From positions 62,001 to 126,000 of the forward strand of contig NZ_BJDP01000006.1 in NCBI RefSeq assembly GCF_005405205.1: 64,000 bases of DNA, in the 5' to 3' direction. The DNA is from Enterococcus pingfangensis (lineage in GTDB: Bacteria > Bacillota > Bacilli > Lactobacillales > Enterococcaceae). The translations under genes were made by a program, and so were the position numbers. The notes below the pieces were generated by a model that was not told the origin of the DNA, searched no databases, and saw only the letters and a program-made list of their open reading frames with translations. Shown piece after piece: positions 17,245 to 26,124 of this stretch. Position 1 is the stretch's first letter. Every line of letters starts with the position of its first letter.

Positions 17245-17358
17245 TTTACAAGTGTAAGCAGAAGAGTAGCGCAGAAAAAGCACGCGTGCTATACTATTTT
17301 TATCAAGAAAATAGATGCCTATTTATTAAGCATCCAAACGAATATAGGAGGAATTCAA

Positions 17359-17673
17359 ATGTCACAAGTAGTTACTGATAAAACTTTTAATGAAGAAACA
17401 GACAACGGACTTGTTTTGATCGACTTTTGGGCTACATGGTGTGGTCCTTGTCGGATGCAAGCACCGATCTTAGAACAATTATCCGAGGAATACGATGAAG
17501 ATGAATTCAGAATCGTAAAAATGGATGTGGATGAAAATCCAGAAACTCCTGCATCATTCGGGATCATGAGCATCCCAACGCTTGTTTTGAAAAAAGACGG
17601 ACAAGTCGTTGACAAAGTGATCGGCGTTCACACGAAAGATCAATTAAAAGAGCTTATCCAAGCTCACATGTAA
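17359..17673 (+). CDS. trxA: thioredoxin
   Basis: A 104-residue cytosolic thioredoxin with the redox-active WCGPC motif (about residues 28-32), the cis-Pro loop in SIPTLV and the Asp/Trp framework FWATWCGPC. It reduces protein disulfides using electrons from thioredoxin reductase. A strong ribosome site (AGGAGG) precedes the ATG and a terminator follows. Its position after mutS2 and before uvrC matches other lactic acid bacteria. Confidence 0.95.
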   Translation: MSQVVTDKTFNEETDNGLVLIDFWATWCGPCRMQAPILEQLSEEYDEDEFRIVKMDVDENPETPASFGIMSIPTLVLKKDGQVVDKVIGVHTKDQLKELIQAHM

Positions 17674-17682
17674 GAATTACTG

Positions 17683-17708
17683 AGCTGGACTTTATGTCCA
17701 GCTTTTTT
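17683..17708 (+). terminator. terminator of trxA
   Basis: AGCTGGAC / GTCCAGCT with a 4-base loop and a T6 run, 9 bases after the trxA stop. Confidence 0.9.
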
Positions 17709-17795
17709 GTCAGTTCAGCTTTGCCAGCCCGTTTTACGGAATAAAATTTGAAAAGCGGCGGTCAATTACAAGAGAGCGGTGAAGGGAAACAGCTT

Positions 17796-19571
17796 ATGAA
17801 CGAACGAATTAAAAATAAATTAGCGCTTTTGCCTGATCAACCCGGCTGTTACTTGATGAAGGATAAAAACGGTACGATCATTTATGTAGGGAAAGCAAAA
17901 ATTTTGAAAAATCGAGTCCGCTCCTATTTTACTGGCAGCCATAATACAAAAACTGAACGGCTAGTCAGTGAAATCGTGGATTTTGAATATATCGTAACAG
18001 AATCTAATATCGAGGCGTTATTGCTTGAGATTAATTTGATCAAAAAAAATGATCCAAAGTACAATATCATGTTGAAGGATGACAAAACCTATCCTTTTTT
18101 AAAAATCACCAATGAAAAATATCCGCGCCTGATGATCACACGAAAGGTCTTGAAAGATAAGGCCCATTACTTTGGTCCATATCCTGATGTGAATGCCGCA
18201 AACGAAACGAAAAAACTATTGGATCGTTTATTTCCGTTACGCAAATGCAAACCGTCGCAAAAGACACCTTGCCTTTATTATCATCTGGGGCAATGTCTTT
18301 GTCCGTATGCGTTTCATGTCGATCCGCAAGTGTATAAGGACATGGTAGAAGAAATCAAACAATTTTTGACTGGCGGCCATACGGAGATCCAAGAACAATT
18401 AAACGAAAAAATGAATCAAGCCGCCGCGGATATGGAATTTGAAAAAGCTGCCGAATACCGCGATCAGATCAAAGCAATCGAAACAGTCATGACTAAGCAA
18501 AAAATGACGACTACGGATTTAGTCGATCGCGACATTTTTGGTTATGCAACGGATAAAGGGTGGATGTGTGTCCAAGTCTTTTTTGTTCGTCAAGGAAAAT
18601 TGATTGAACGAGATGTGTCGATGTTCCCATTTTATAATGATGCGGAAGAAGATTTTTTGACTTATATCGGTCAGTTCTATCAAGAAAATGAACACTTTAT
18701 TCCTAAAGAAGTCTTGATCCCGGATAATATCGACAAAGCTAGTGTGGAAGCATTGTTAGCCACAAAAGTGTTGCAACCACAACGGGGAGAAAAGAAAAAA
18801 TTGGTGAAATTAGCTGGAAAGAATGCCCACGTCGCCTTGAATGAAAAATTTGATTTGATCGGCCGCAGTGAAGCGCGAACGATCGGCGCGGTAGAAAAAT
18901 TAGGCGATGCAATGAATATTCCGGCACCAATCCGAATCGAAGCCTTTGATAATTCGAATATCATGGGGACGGATCCCGTTTCTGCGATGGTCGTTTTCAT
19001 TGATGGAAAACCAGCAAAGAAAGAATACCGTAAATATAAAATCAAAACAGTCAAAGGACCGGATGATTATGCTTCGATGCGGGAAGTGATCTATCGACGT
19101 TATTCACGGGTTTTGAAAGAAGGATTGCCATTTCCTGATTTGATCGTGATCGATGGGGGAAAAGGGCAAGTCGATGTGGCCAAAGATGTTTTAGCCAATC
19201 AACTGGGGATCGATATTCCAATCGCCGGTCTGGCAAAAGATGACAAACATAAAACCAGTGAACTACTTTTTGGTCCGGAATTAAGTGTTGTGCCGTTAGA
19301 ACGAAACTCGCAAGAATTTTTCTTGTTGCAGCGTATTCAAGATGAGGTCCATCGCTTTGCGATCACCTTCCATCGCCAACTGCGCAGTAAAAATAGTTTT
19401 GCCTCAAAACTTGATAATATCGACGGCTTAGGTCCAAAACGTAGAAAAATGTTGCTGAAAGAATTTAAATCATTGAAAAATATCCAAGCGGCTTCGATCG
19501 AGGAACTGCAAAAAGTTGGCTTGCCTAAAGTAGTGGCAGAAAATACGTATAATCAATTACAGAAAAAATAA
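17796..19571 (+). CDS. uvrC: excinuclease ABC subunit C
   Basis: A 591-residue nucleotide-excision-repair nuclease that makes both incisions around DNA lesions bound by UvrAB. Domains in order: GIY-YIG nuclease ([19 protein letters not shown], about residues 15-35), a Cys-rich segment ([23 protein letters not shown] in parts), the UvrB-binding UVR helix pair ([13 protein letters not shown]), the RNase H-like second nuclease ([24 protein letters not shown]) and a C-terminal helix-hairpin-helix ([14 protein letters not shown]). The ATG at 17796 follows GAAGGGAAA; the longer frame from 17748 has no ribosome site. Confidence 0.95.
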   Translation: MNERIKNKLALLPDQPGCYLMKDKNGTIIYVGKAKILKNRVRSYFTGSHNTKTERLVSEIVDFEYIVTESNIEALLLEINLIKKNDPKYNIMLKDDKTYPFLKITNEKYPRLMITRKVLKDKAHYFGPYPDVNAANETKKLLDRLFPLRKCKPSQKTPCLYYHLGQCLCPYAFHVDPQVYKDMVEEIKQFLTGGHTEIQEQLNEKMNQAAADMEFEKAAEYRDQIKAIETVMTKQKMTTTDLVDRDIFGYATDKGWMCVQVFFVRQGKLIERDVSMFPFYNDAEEDFLTYIGQFYQENEHFIPKEVLIPDNIDKASVEALLATKVLQPQRGEKKKLVKLAGKNAHVALNEKFDLIGRSEARTIGAVEKLGDAMNIPAPIRIEAFDNSNIMGTDPVSAMVVFIDGKPAKKEYRKYKIKTVKGPDDYASMREVIYRRYSRVLKEGLPFPDLIVIDGGKGQVDVAKDVLANQLGIDIPIAGLAKDDKHKTSELLFGPELSVVPLERNSQEFFLLQRIQDEVHRFAITFHRQLRSKNSFASKLDNIDGLGPKRRKMLLKEFKSLKNIQAASIEELQKVGLPKVVAENTYNQLQKK

Positions 19572-19615
19572 AGTATAGCATCCTTTACATAAAAAGTAGG
19601 GGATGCTATACTTTT
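19571..19615 (+). terminator. terminator of uvrC
   Basis: AAGTATAGCATCC / GGATGCTATACTT with a 17-base loop, followed by TTTT. It begins at the uvrC stop. One arm sequence recurs further on as part of a likely operator. Confidence 0.75.
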
Positions 19616-19640
19616 GTCAAATAATGTAAAGGATACTATA
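19574..19640. promoter_or_regulatory. triple GGATRCTATA motif before the Xre regulator
   Basis: TATAGCATCCTTTACAT (19574-19590) is repeated inverted with one mismatch as ATGTAAAGGATACTATA (19624-19640). A further GGATGCTATA lies at 19601-19610, exactly 30 bases from the matching bases of the last copy. This looks like a three-half-site operator, most simply for the regulator encoded at 19658. Confidence 0.5.
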
Positions 19641-19657
19641 CATTAAGAGGTGGTCAC

Positions 19658-19867
19658 ATGCAGAATCGAATTCAAATACTTCGAAAAGAACATAAGCTGA
19701 CCCAGAATGATTTAGCGCAGGAATTAGAAGTCACCAGACAGACGATTATTTCACTGGAAAGTGGTCGCTACAACGCGTCTTTGCTCTTAGCTCATAAAAT
19801 CGCTCGCTTTTTCGACTTAACGATCGAAGACGTATTTATTTTTGATGAGGGGGAGGAAGAGTTGTGA
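19658..19867 (+). CDS. Xre/Cro-type transcriptional regulator
   Basis: A 69-residue DNA-binding protein consisting almost entirely of one helix-turn-helix: LTQNDLAQELEVTRQTIISLESGRYNAS (in parts, about residues 15-42), followed by LLAHKIARFFDLTIEDVFIF. This is the YozG/YgzD type of small regulator often found in front of membrane-protein and ABC-exporter genes. It is the first gene of a four-gene operon and overlaps the next gene by four bases. Repeated half-sites just upstream suggest autoregulation. The inducing signal is unknown. Confidence 0.88.
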   Translation: MQNRIQILRKEHKLTQNDLAQELEVTRQTIISLESGRYNASLLLAHKIARFFDLTIEDVFIFDEGEEEL

Positions 19868-20328
19868 AAGCGTTAGCTAAAATTGACCGCGAGTATCGAA
19901 AAAAATTACAAAAACAAACGCTGATCTATTCAGCCGCAACAGTTTTCATGTTAGCATGTTTAGGAATTTTATTGATTGGAACGACTTGGTATGAATTAGC
20001 GATAAATGATCGTGCAGTCGGTTTTTTATCAGGGTTTTTCCTAACACTAAGTTTTGTATTTTTGATTTATATCGTAAGAAATCGCCATACGATGAATGAT
20101 CCGGAAAAATTAAAACAGCATCGAATCGCTAAAACGGATGAACGTAATTTAGCAATCTCAAGCAAGGCGTTGCAAATCACCAGCTATGTTATGGCGATCG
20201 TGTTATTACTTTTGACCATGATTGGCAGCTTCATTTCAGCAGATTTGATGTCTATAGCCAGCGGTCTGCTTTATGTATTTTTAGGCAGTTATTTGATTGG
20301 TTATTTTTATTTTAGAAAGAAATTATAA
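19864..20328 (+). CDS. integral membrane protein, function unknown
   Basis: A 154-residue protein with four predicted membrane segments (about residues 20-42, 50-70, 98-120 and 127-148) and a charged loop containing KTDERNLAISSKAL, a pattern resembling the DUF2178 family. It starts at a GTG that overlaps the regulator's stop codon, so the two are translationally coupled. In operons of this layout the protein travels with the Xre regulator and the ABC exporter; its role there is unknown. Confidence 0.75.
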   Translation: MKALAKIDREYRKKLQKQTLIYSAATVFMLACLGILLIGTTWYELAINDRAVGFLSGFFLTLSFVFLIYIVRNRHTMNDPEKLKQHRIAKTDERNLAISSKALQITSYVMAIVLLLLTMIGSFISADLMSIASGLLYVFLGSYLIGYFYFRKKL

Positions 20329-20339
20329 GGAGTGAGAAA

Positions 20340-21239
20340 ATGTTACAAGTAGAGCATTTAAGCAAAAGTTTTGGCTCATATAAAGCGTTGAATGATCTGA
20401 ACTTTACAATTGAAGACGGGAAAATTTTGGGATTGATCGGTCAAAATGGTGCAGGGAAGACGACAACCTTTCGTTTGGTTCTGGACTTTTTATCAAAAGA
20501 TTCCGGAAGTGTTCAGTGGAATGGTCATGAAATGTCGGAAAAAGATTATAATTTGATCGGCTATTTGCCGGAAGAACGCGGCTTGTATCCCAAAGTCACA
20601 ATCGAAAACCAATTATTGTTTTTCGCTTCATTACGAGGAAAGAGCAAACAAGAAATTTTGCCGAAAATCGATGAGTGGATGGAAAAATTTCAAGTCAAAG
20701 GGAAGAAAACGGACAAAGTAAAATCTCTTTCAAAAGGAAATCAGCAAAAAGTCCAATTGATATCGACGTTGATCCACGAGCCTAAGTTGGTTATTTTAGA
20801 TGAACCATTCAGTGGTTTGGATCCTGTCAATGCGGAGTTATTAAAAAACGGCATCATTGAATTAAAAGAAAAAGGATCTTGTGTCATTTTTTCTAGTCAC
20901 AATATGGATAATGTCGAAAAAATCTGTGACCATTTGATCATGCTGCGAAATGGAGAAACGGTGTTGAACGGCAAGGTCCATGAGATTCGAGAATCTTACG
21001 GCCGCAGCAAATTATATTTGGAAGCACCAGTGACGAAAGAAGCGTTGCAGGCATTTGCTGGTGTCCGCACCGTTCTGCAAAAAGATGACGGCAGTTTTGA
21101 TATCACGTTAGAAGATCCGGCTGCGGGGCAGGCGATCTTTGCTGAAGTGACCAAGAATGGCTATATTCCAATGTTCAATCAGCAACCACCGACTTTAGAA
21201 GAAATCTTCAAATGGAAAGCAGGTGTCGTAAATGAATAA
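20340..21239 (+). CDS. ABC exporter ATP-binding protein (NatA/YhaQ-like)
   Basis: A 299-residue ATPase with Walker A GQNGAGKTT, a Q-loop region (GYLPEERGLYP), signature LSKGNQQKVQ (instead of LSGGQ, as in the NatA-type group), Walker B LVILDEPFSGLDP and the switch His in FSSHNMD. A C-terminal extension of about 80 residues matches the DUF4162 domain common in such exporters. It overlaps the permease gene by 8 bases. Related pairs export Na+, toxic compounds or peptides; the cargo here is not known. Confidence 0.88.
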   Translation: MLQVEHLSKSFGSYKALNDLNFTIEDGKILGLIGQNGAGKTTTFRLVLDFLSKDSGSVQWNGHEMSEKDYNLIGYLPEERGLYPKVTIENQLLFFASLRGKSKQEILPKIDEWMEKFQVKGKKTDKVKSLSKGNQQKVQLISTLIHEPKLVILDEPFSGLDPVNAELLKNGIIELKEKGSCVIFSSHNMDNVEKICDHLIMLRNGETVLNGKVHEIRESYGRSKLYLEAPVTKEALQAFAGVRTVLQKDDGSFDITLEDPAAGQAIFAEVTKNGYIPMFNQQPPTLEEIFKWKAGVVNE

Positions 21240-22488
21240 GCTAGGAATCATCGTCAAGGACGTTTATAAAAAGAATGTAAAATCGACTGCTTTCGCTATC
21301 ATGATCTTAGCACCATTTTTTGTTATGGGAATCTTCTATTTATCCCAACATTTCTTCGGCGATGCGAATGAAATCAATCAAATCGGGATTGTCAGCAATC
21401 AACCCGCTGCAGCCGAACAACTAGCTAAAACTGAAAATGAAGACTACACGTTCAAAGTAGTAGCAAGTGATAAAAAAGCTCAGGAACAACTAGAGGATAA
21501 AAAAATCGATGCGTATCTTGATTTAAAACTGGATGAGCATCAAGTTTCGGGAAAATTATACAGTAAAGCCTCTTTAGGGACTTCTACTGAAATGGCGCTG
21601 CAGCAAATTTTGAGCTCGATGCAAACGACTCTTCGTGCCAGTCAGCTGAATTTGACGACCGCTCAAGTTCAAGAAGTCATGGAACCGGCAAAGTTTGAAG
21701 CTGCAAAAGTCAGTTTTGAAAACGGCAAGATGGAAAGTGATGGCGGCAATTCAGATACTCAATATGTATTTAGTTTCTTAACGACAATCATCATGTTTGT
21801 CTTCATCATCAGCTATTCGTCAATCATTGCGCAAGAGATCGCTTCAGAAAAAGGAACACGGATCATGGAAGTCTTACTTTCAAGTATGAAGGCGAAGACT
21901 CATTATTATGGGAAATTACTAGGCGTCTTACTCGTCGCGCTGACTCAGTTACTGATCTATGGCGTTGCGCTGGTCGTAGGGTATCGTCAGTTCAAAAATC
22001 TTCCGATGGTGAAAGGAATGATTGAAAATGTGTCGTTAACAAGTATATTTGGCAGCAACATATTGATCATCGTCGGCTTCATGCTAGTGGGGATTTTCTT
22101 GTATGCGGTTCTTTCAGCTCTGTGCGGCTCATTGGTCAGCAAACCTGAAGATACAGCTAAAGCGATCCAGCCGGTCATGTATCTTTCGATGATTGGATAT
22201 ATGTTGGGCTTGATTTTAGGAAGCTCGGATCCAACAAATGTGATCATCAAAGTCACATCATATATTCCATTTTTATCTTCTTACAGTATGCCGATCCGCT
22301 TAGCCTCGGGTACCGCCGCAATGTCCAGCGCGTTTATTTCATTAGGGATTCTCGTACTTTTCACCGGCTTGTTAACTATTTTTTCTGCCCAATTATACAA
22401 ATCAAATGTCTTAGTCTACAGCGAAGGTGGTACGCTTAGCGCTTTGAAACAATCAATCGCGATCATGCGGAATAATCGTCAGAAGTAA
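21232..22488 (+). CDS. ABC exporter permease (NatB/ABC-2 type)
   Basis: A 418-residue ABC-2 permease. One N-terminal membrane helix is followed by an extracytoplasmic region (about residues 40-165), then five or so helices including the conserved cytoplasmic QEIASEKGTRIMEVLLSSMKA segment that contacts the ATPase. It forms a two-component exporter with the preceding gene. The arrangement resembles the Na+ extrusion system NatAB and YhaQP of Bacillus. The substrate is not assigned. Confidence 0.85.
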   Translation: MNKLGIIVKDVYKKNVKSTAFAIMILAPFFVMGIFYLSQHFFGDANEINQIGIVSNQPAAAEQLAKTENEDYTFKVVASDKKAQEQLEDKKIDAYLDLKLDEHQVSGKLYSKASLGTSTEMALQQILSSMQTTLRASQLNLTTAQVQEVMEPAKFEAAKVSFENGKMESDGGNSDTQYVFSFLTTIIMFVFIISYSSIIAQEIASEKGTRIMEVLLSSMKAKTHYYGKLLGVLLVALTQLLIYGVALVVGYRQFKNLPMVKGMIENVSLTSIFGSNILIIVGFMLVGIFLYAVLSALCGSLVSKPEDTAKAIQPVMYLSMIGYMLGLILGSSDPTNVIIKVTSYIPFLSSYSMPIRLASGTAAMSSAFISLGILVLFTGLLTIFSAQLYKSNVLVYSEGGTLSALKQSIAIMRNNRQK

Positions 22489-22575
22489 ACAAATCAGTTG
22501 ACCCTTGAATCAAAGTCTCTCACAATTAAGGTAGCATTGAACAAATTGCAGCACAACGAACAAGGAGGAAATTTG

Positions 22576-23391
22576 ATGGATAAAACAAAAAAATTAGCAA
22601 ATGGGCTCGAAATGCCTCGCTTAGGTTTAGGTGTTTGGCGCGTAGAAGAAACGGATGCCACAAATTCTGTCAAGTGGGCAATCGAAAATGGCTATCATTT
22701 GATTGATACCGCCGCGATTTACAAAAATGAAACAGGTGTAGGCAAAGGAATCGCTCAATCGGGAATCAAACGAGAAGATTTATTTGTTACTACTAAACTA
22801 TGGAATGATGATCAAGGATATGAGACCGCTCATCAAGCCTTCAATGACAGCTTAGAACGCTTAGGTTTGGATTACGTAGATCTATACTTGATCCATTGGC
22901 CGGTTGAAGGGAAATTCAATGATTCTTGGCGGGCAATGGAAGAGATTTATGCGAGCGGCCGTGCCAAAGCAATCGGGGTTTCCAATTTCCATCAACACCA
23001 TATCGAAGAGCTGATGACCACCGCTAAAATCAAACCAATGGTAGATCAAATTGAACTTCATCCAACACTGACACAAGAAAATTTACGGGAGTACTTAGCT
23101 AAAGAAGGAATTGCAGTCGAAGCCTGGTCGCCGTTGGGGCAAGGCAAGATCTTGCAAAATCCGACACTGACAGAGATCGGCAAGAAACACAATAAAACAG
23201 CGGCACAAGTAATTATCCGCTGGCATTTACAAAGCGATATTATCGTGATTCCTAAATCGGTCCATGAGGAACGGATCAAAGAAAACTTCGACGTCTTTGA
23301 TTTTGAACTAAGTGAGGACGAAATGAAACAAATCGATCATTTAAATATCAATGAACGACTTGGAGCAGATCCAGATAATTTTAATTTCTAA
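22576..23391 (+). CDS. aldo/keto reductase (2,5-diketo-D-gluconate reductase-like)
   Basis: A 271-residue NADPH-dependent reductase of the AKR5-like bacterial group. The catalytic tetrad is visible: Asp in LIDTAAIY with its Tyr, Lys in TTKLW and His in LIHWPV. The cofactor-binding end has IPKSVHEERIKEN. The ATG at 22576 follows AAGGAGGAAATTTG; the longer frame from 22498 would translate that site. It stands 87 bases after the ABC exporter and ends in its own terminator. Such enzymes reduce aldehydes and keto-sugars broadly, so the true substrate is open. Confidence 0.9.
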   Translation: MDKTKKLANGLEMPRLGLGVWRVEETDATNSVKWAIENGYHLIDTAAIYKNETGVGKGIAQSGIKREDLFVTTKLWNDDQGYETAHQAFNDSLERLGLDYVDLYLIHWPVEGKFNDSWRAMEEIYASGRAKAIGVSNFHQHHIEELMTTAKIKPMVDQIELHPTLTQENLREYLAKEGIAVEAWSPLGQGKILQNPTLTEIGKKHNKTAAQVIIRWHLQSDIIVIPKSVHEERIKENFDVFDFELSEDEMKQIDHLNINERLGADPDNFNF

Positions 23392-23400
23392 ATTGTTATA

Positions 23401-23448
23401 AAAACACATGTGAGAATTGGTCTAATTTGATCTCACGTGTGTTTTTTT
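23401..23448 (+). terminator. terminator of the aldo/keto reductase gene
   Basis: AAAACACATGTGAGA / TCTCACGTGTGTTTT, with one wobble pair, is followed by a T-run. Confidence 0.9.
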
Positions 23449-23542
23449 GTGGCAATAAAAGTCAATAAAAACTTTTTTTTTGAAAGATAATTCGTTTTTT
23501 GCTAATTATATGATAAAATAGCAAAAAAATAGGAGGTTTTTG

Positions 23543-24988
23543 ATGGGTAATTATTTAGTGAAAATTAATTCTCTGATCTGGGGAGCCCCGATGATCGTTT
23601 TAATTTTAGGAATCGGTATTGTTTTAACGATTGGTTCACGCATGATCCAAATTCGCCGCTTGCCGCTAGCACTAGAATATATGATAAAAAATGAAGAAGG
23701 CGGACAAGGGGATGTCACAAGTTTCCAAGCACTGTGTACAGCTTTGTCAGCTACGATTGGTACAGGTAATATTGTAGGAGTCGCTACTGCGATCGTCGCA
23801 GGGGGACCGGGAGCTTTATTTTGGTTAGAAGTTGCTGGATTATTAGGAATGGCAACGAAATATGCTGAGGGATTATTGGCTGTCAAATATCGGACGTTCG
23901 ATGATCATGGTAGAGCCTTGGGCGGACCATTTTATTACATTGAAAATGGGCTTGGTCAGAAATGGAAATGGCTGGCAAAAATGTTCGCCTTTTTCGGAGC
24001 GGTTGCCGGATTGATCGGAATCGGGACGATTGCTCAAATCAATGGAATCACTTCAGCCGCAGAAACATTTTTTGATCCAGAAAAAATAAATACGGTCACA
24101 TTGTTTGGTAATCAATATTCTTGGGCGGTAATTATTTCTGGTATCGTCGTTACCGTTTTAGTCGCGATTGTATTGATCGGCGGCGTGCAACGAATTGCGC
24201 GCGTCTCTGAAATCATTGTGCCGGTGATGATCGTTATCTATGTTGGTTTGTGTTTGTTCATGATCATTATTAATATCACCAAATTGCCGGCGGTTATTGT
24301 GGAAATTGTTCAAAGCGCTTTTGGCATGCGAGCTGTTTCCGGTGGAGCGATGGGAGCGATGATGATTGCGATGCAAAAGGGGGTCGCTCGGGGGATCTTT
24401 TCAAACGAGTCTGGCTTAGGGAGCGCACCGATTGCTGCTGCTGCCGCACAATCAAAAGAACCTGTACGCCAAGGGCTTGTTTCAATGACCGGAACTTTTA
24501 TCGATACATTGATCGTTTGTAATATGACCGGAATGGCAATCATCTTAACAGGCGCTTGGAAAACCGGCTTAGAAGGATCGGCAGTGACGATTTATGCCTT
24601 TACCGAAGCTTTGCCAATTTCTCAAACGGTCGCATCGTTGCTGTTGATGGTCTGTTTAGCTTTCTTCGCCTTTACAACGATCTTAGGCTGGAATTATTAT
24701 TCAGAACGCTGTTTAAGTTACTTAACAGGAGGAAACACCAAATTTTCTTCCGCTTTTCGTTTCGTTTATATTTTAGCAGTCTTTATCGGCCCGTACTTAA
24801 CAGTATCAGCCGTTTGGACAATTGCGGATATATTCAACGGCTTGATGGCATTTCCTAATATTATCGCCTTGATTTTATTAAGTCCGGTCGTATTCAAGGA
24901 AACTAAATCTTACTTTGCTCGCTTAGCGGTGAGTGAAACGGATGATTTATCCGAGGTATCGCTGGATACATCGTTTGATGATGAATAA
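23543..24988 (+). CDS. amino acid:Na+ symporter, AGCS family (second copy)
   Basis: A 481-residue polytopic transporter of the alanine/glycine:cation symporter family. It has the same hallmark as the gene at 451 (TIGTGNIVGVATAIVAGGPGALFW, in parts, about residues 72-97) plus SNESGLGSAPIAAAAAQ and a final acidic cytosolic tail (VSETDDLSEVSLDTSFDDE). The two window paralogues are clearly diverged, so different substrates are likely. The ATG at 23543 follows AGGAGG by 7 bases. Monocistronic, with its own terminator. Confidence 0.9.
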   Translation: MGNYLVKINSLIWGAPMIVLILGIGIVLTIGSRMIQIRRLPLALEYMIKNEEGGQGDVTSFQALCTALSATIGTGNIVGVATAIVAGGPGALFWLEVAGLLGMATKYAEGLLAVKYRTFDDHGRALGGPFYYIENGLGQKWKWLAKMFAFFGAVAGLIGIGTIAQINGITSAAETFFDPEKINTVTLFGNQYSWAVIISGIVVTVLVAIVLIGGVQRIARVSEIIVPVMIVIYVGLCLFMIIINITKLPAVIVEIVQSAFGMRAVSGGAMGAMMIAMQKGVARGIFSNESGLGSAPIAAAAAQSKEPVRQGLVSMTGTFIDTLIVCNMTGMAIILTGAWKTGLEGSAVTIYAFTEALPISQTVASLLLMVCLAFFAFTTILGWNYYSERCLSYLTGGNTKFSSAFRFVYILAVFIGPYLTVSAVWTIADIFNGLMAFPNIIALILLSPVVFKETKSYFARLAVSETDDLSEVSLDTSFDDE

Positions 24989-24996
24989 CATAAATG

Positions 24997-25047
24997 AAAA
25001 ATCAAGTGTCAGCAAAAAACTAATTTTGCTGACACTTGATTTTTTTA
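24997..25047 (+). terminator. terminator of the second AGCS gene
   Basis: AAAATCAAGTGTCAGCAAAA / TTTTGCTGACACTTGATTTT is a near-perfect 20-bp stem with a short loop, followed by T-residues. A minus-strand gene ends just beyond, so it may work in both directions. Confidence 0.9.
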
Positions 25048-25089
25048 TAATTCGAAAATAATGAGCTTCAAAAAAAGGCCAGTGACTGA

Positions 25090-25815
25090 CTACTCAAATT
25101 CTTGCACAAAATAATCAAACAAACTTTGTTCTTTCGGATCTTTTTTGCGAGTCAATTCGGGATGCCACTGCACACCAAGGATCTTTGTATTTTTATCGCG
25201 GCTTTCAACCGCTTCAACGATCCCGTCAGGAGCCCAAGCAATCGGCACGAGACTTTCAGCGAGGTCTTTGATAGCTTGATGATGATAGGAATTAACTTTT
25301 GCTTGTTCGCCAAAAAGCGGGGCCAAGGTTGAATTAGCTTTAACTGTGATTGAATGCAGACCAAAATCTGGAACAGTAGGAAACATATCGTGTTTTACTT
25401 CCCACTTAGGATATTGAGACAAATCTTGATACAGCGTTCCCCCAAGTGTCACATTCAGCAATTGTGTGCCGCGGCAAACGGTAAAAATCGGTTTATTTTG
25501 GCGAATGGCTTCTTTGATCAACGCCATTTCAAAAGAGTCGCGTTCAGTACTTGTCGGACCTAATTTTGGGTGGGGCTCTTCTTCATAAAGAAAAGGCGTC
25601 ACATCTTGTCCGCCAGCTAGTAACAATTTGTCGATAGTCGCCACATAGTCGCTAGCTAATTCAGGTTCGCTGATCGGCAATACTATCGGGATCCCGCCTG
25701 CGTGATGAACGCCATCGATAAAACCTTGCGGAGTATAAGTAAGTTGTTGATCAAAAAACGCTTGGTTGTTTTGATAAAGTTGATTTGCTGCAATTCCAAT
25801 GATATTTTTTTTCAT
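25090..25815 (-). CDS. gamma-glutamyl-gamma-aminobutyrate hydrolase family protein (class I GATase-like)
   Basis: A 241-residue peptidase C26 / PuuD-like hydrolase. The nucleophilic Cys lies in FTVCRGTQLLNVTLGG (about residue 115) and the His-Glu pair in GVQWHPEL near the C-terminus; SYHHQAIKDLAESL is also typical. PuuD cleaves gamma-glutamyl-GABA in putrescine breakdown, but no other puu gene is nearby, so the substrate could be another gamma-glutamyl compound. The ATG follows GGAGTGATC. It is convergent with the AGCS symporter and divergent from the ntp operon. Confidence 0.85.
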   Translation of the reverse strand: MKKNIIGIAANQLYQNNQAFFDQQLTYTPQGFIDGVHHAGGIPIVLPISEPELASDYVATIDKLLLAGGQDVTPFLYEEEPHPKLGPTSTERDSFEMALIKEAIRQNKPIFTVCRGTQLLNVTLGGTLYQDLSQYPKWEVKHDMFPTVPDFGLHSITVKANSTLAPLFGEQAKVNSYHHQAIKDLAESLVPIAWAPDGIVEAVESRDKNTKILGVQWHPELTRKKDPKEQSLFDYFVQEFE

Positions 25816-26001
25816 GAACGATCACTCCTCTATCATTTGATACCACAGTCAAAACTTAAAAAGCAAGTATTTCGATTATTAAATTTTCTTTTATTTAGCT
25901 AAATAAAAAAACTTCTATAATATTACGTTTATCTGCTTGATCAATGCAAGTGATTTTTATGTTTTTTGTTGAAAACTAGTTACGGATATACCAATTTTTG
26001 G

Positions 26002-26007
26002 TATACT
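26002..26007 (+). promoter_or_regulatory. likely -10 of the ntp operon inside an inverted repeat
   Basis: TATACT lies about 31 bases upstream of the structured leader. It overlaps an inverted repeat ATACCAA / TTGGTAT (25988-26005), which could be an operator. The best -35 candidate (TTACGG at 25980) is weak. Confidence 0.45.
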
Positions 26008-26037
26008 GTAGTTGTTAAATATAAACAAAACGGTTGG

Positions 26038-26105
26038 GCGCAAGCTTCAAGGATCGGGTTCTTCAAGGGGTGAGAAGAACGACCTTGTTAGTTTGCGCTT
26101 TTTTT
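26038..26105 (+). promoter_or_regulatory. structured 5' leader RNA with terminator before the V-ATPase operon
   Basis: Three stacked helices can be read directly. P1 is GCGCAAGC (26038-26045) with GTTTGCGC (26091-26098). P2 is CAAGG (26048-26052) with CCTTG (26083-26087). P3 is GTTCTTC (26058-26064) with GAAGAAC (26074-26080), with loop AAGGGGTGA. An asymmetric internal loop (ATCGG / GA) separates P2 and P3. A T7 run (26099-26105) follows P1, so the whole forms a terminator about 20 bases before the ntpF start. This suggests an attenuator or riboswitch; since the operon encodes a Na+ pump, Na+ is a candidate ligand. Confidence 0.65.
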
Positions 26106-26124
26106 CATACAAAGGAGGGTTTGT

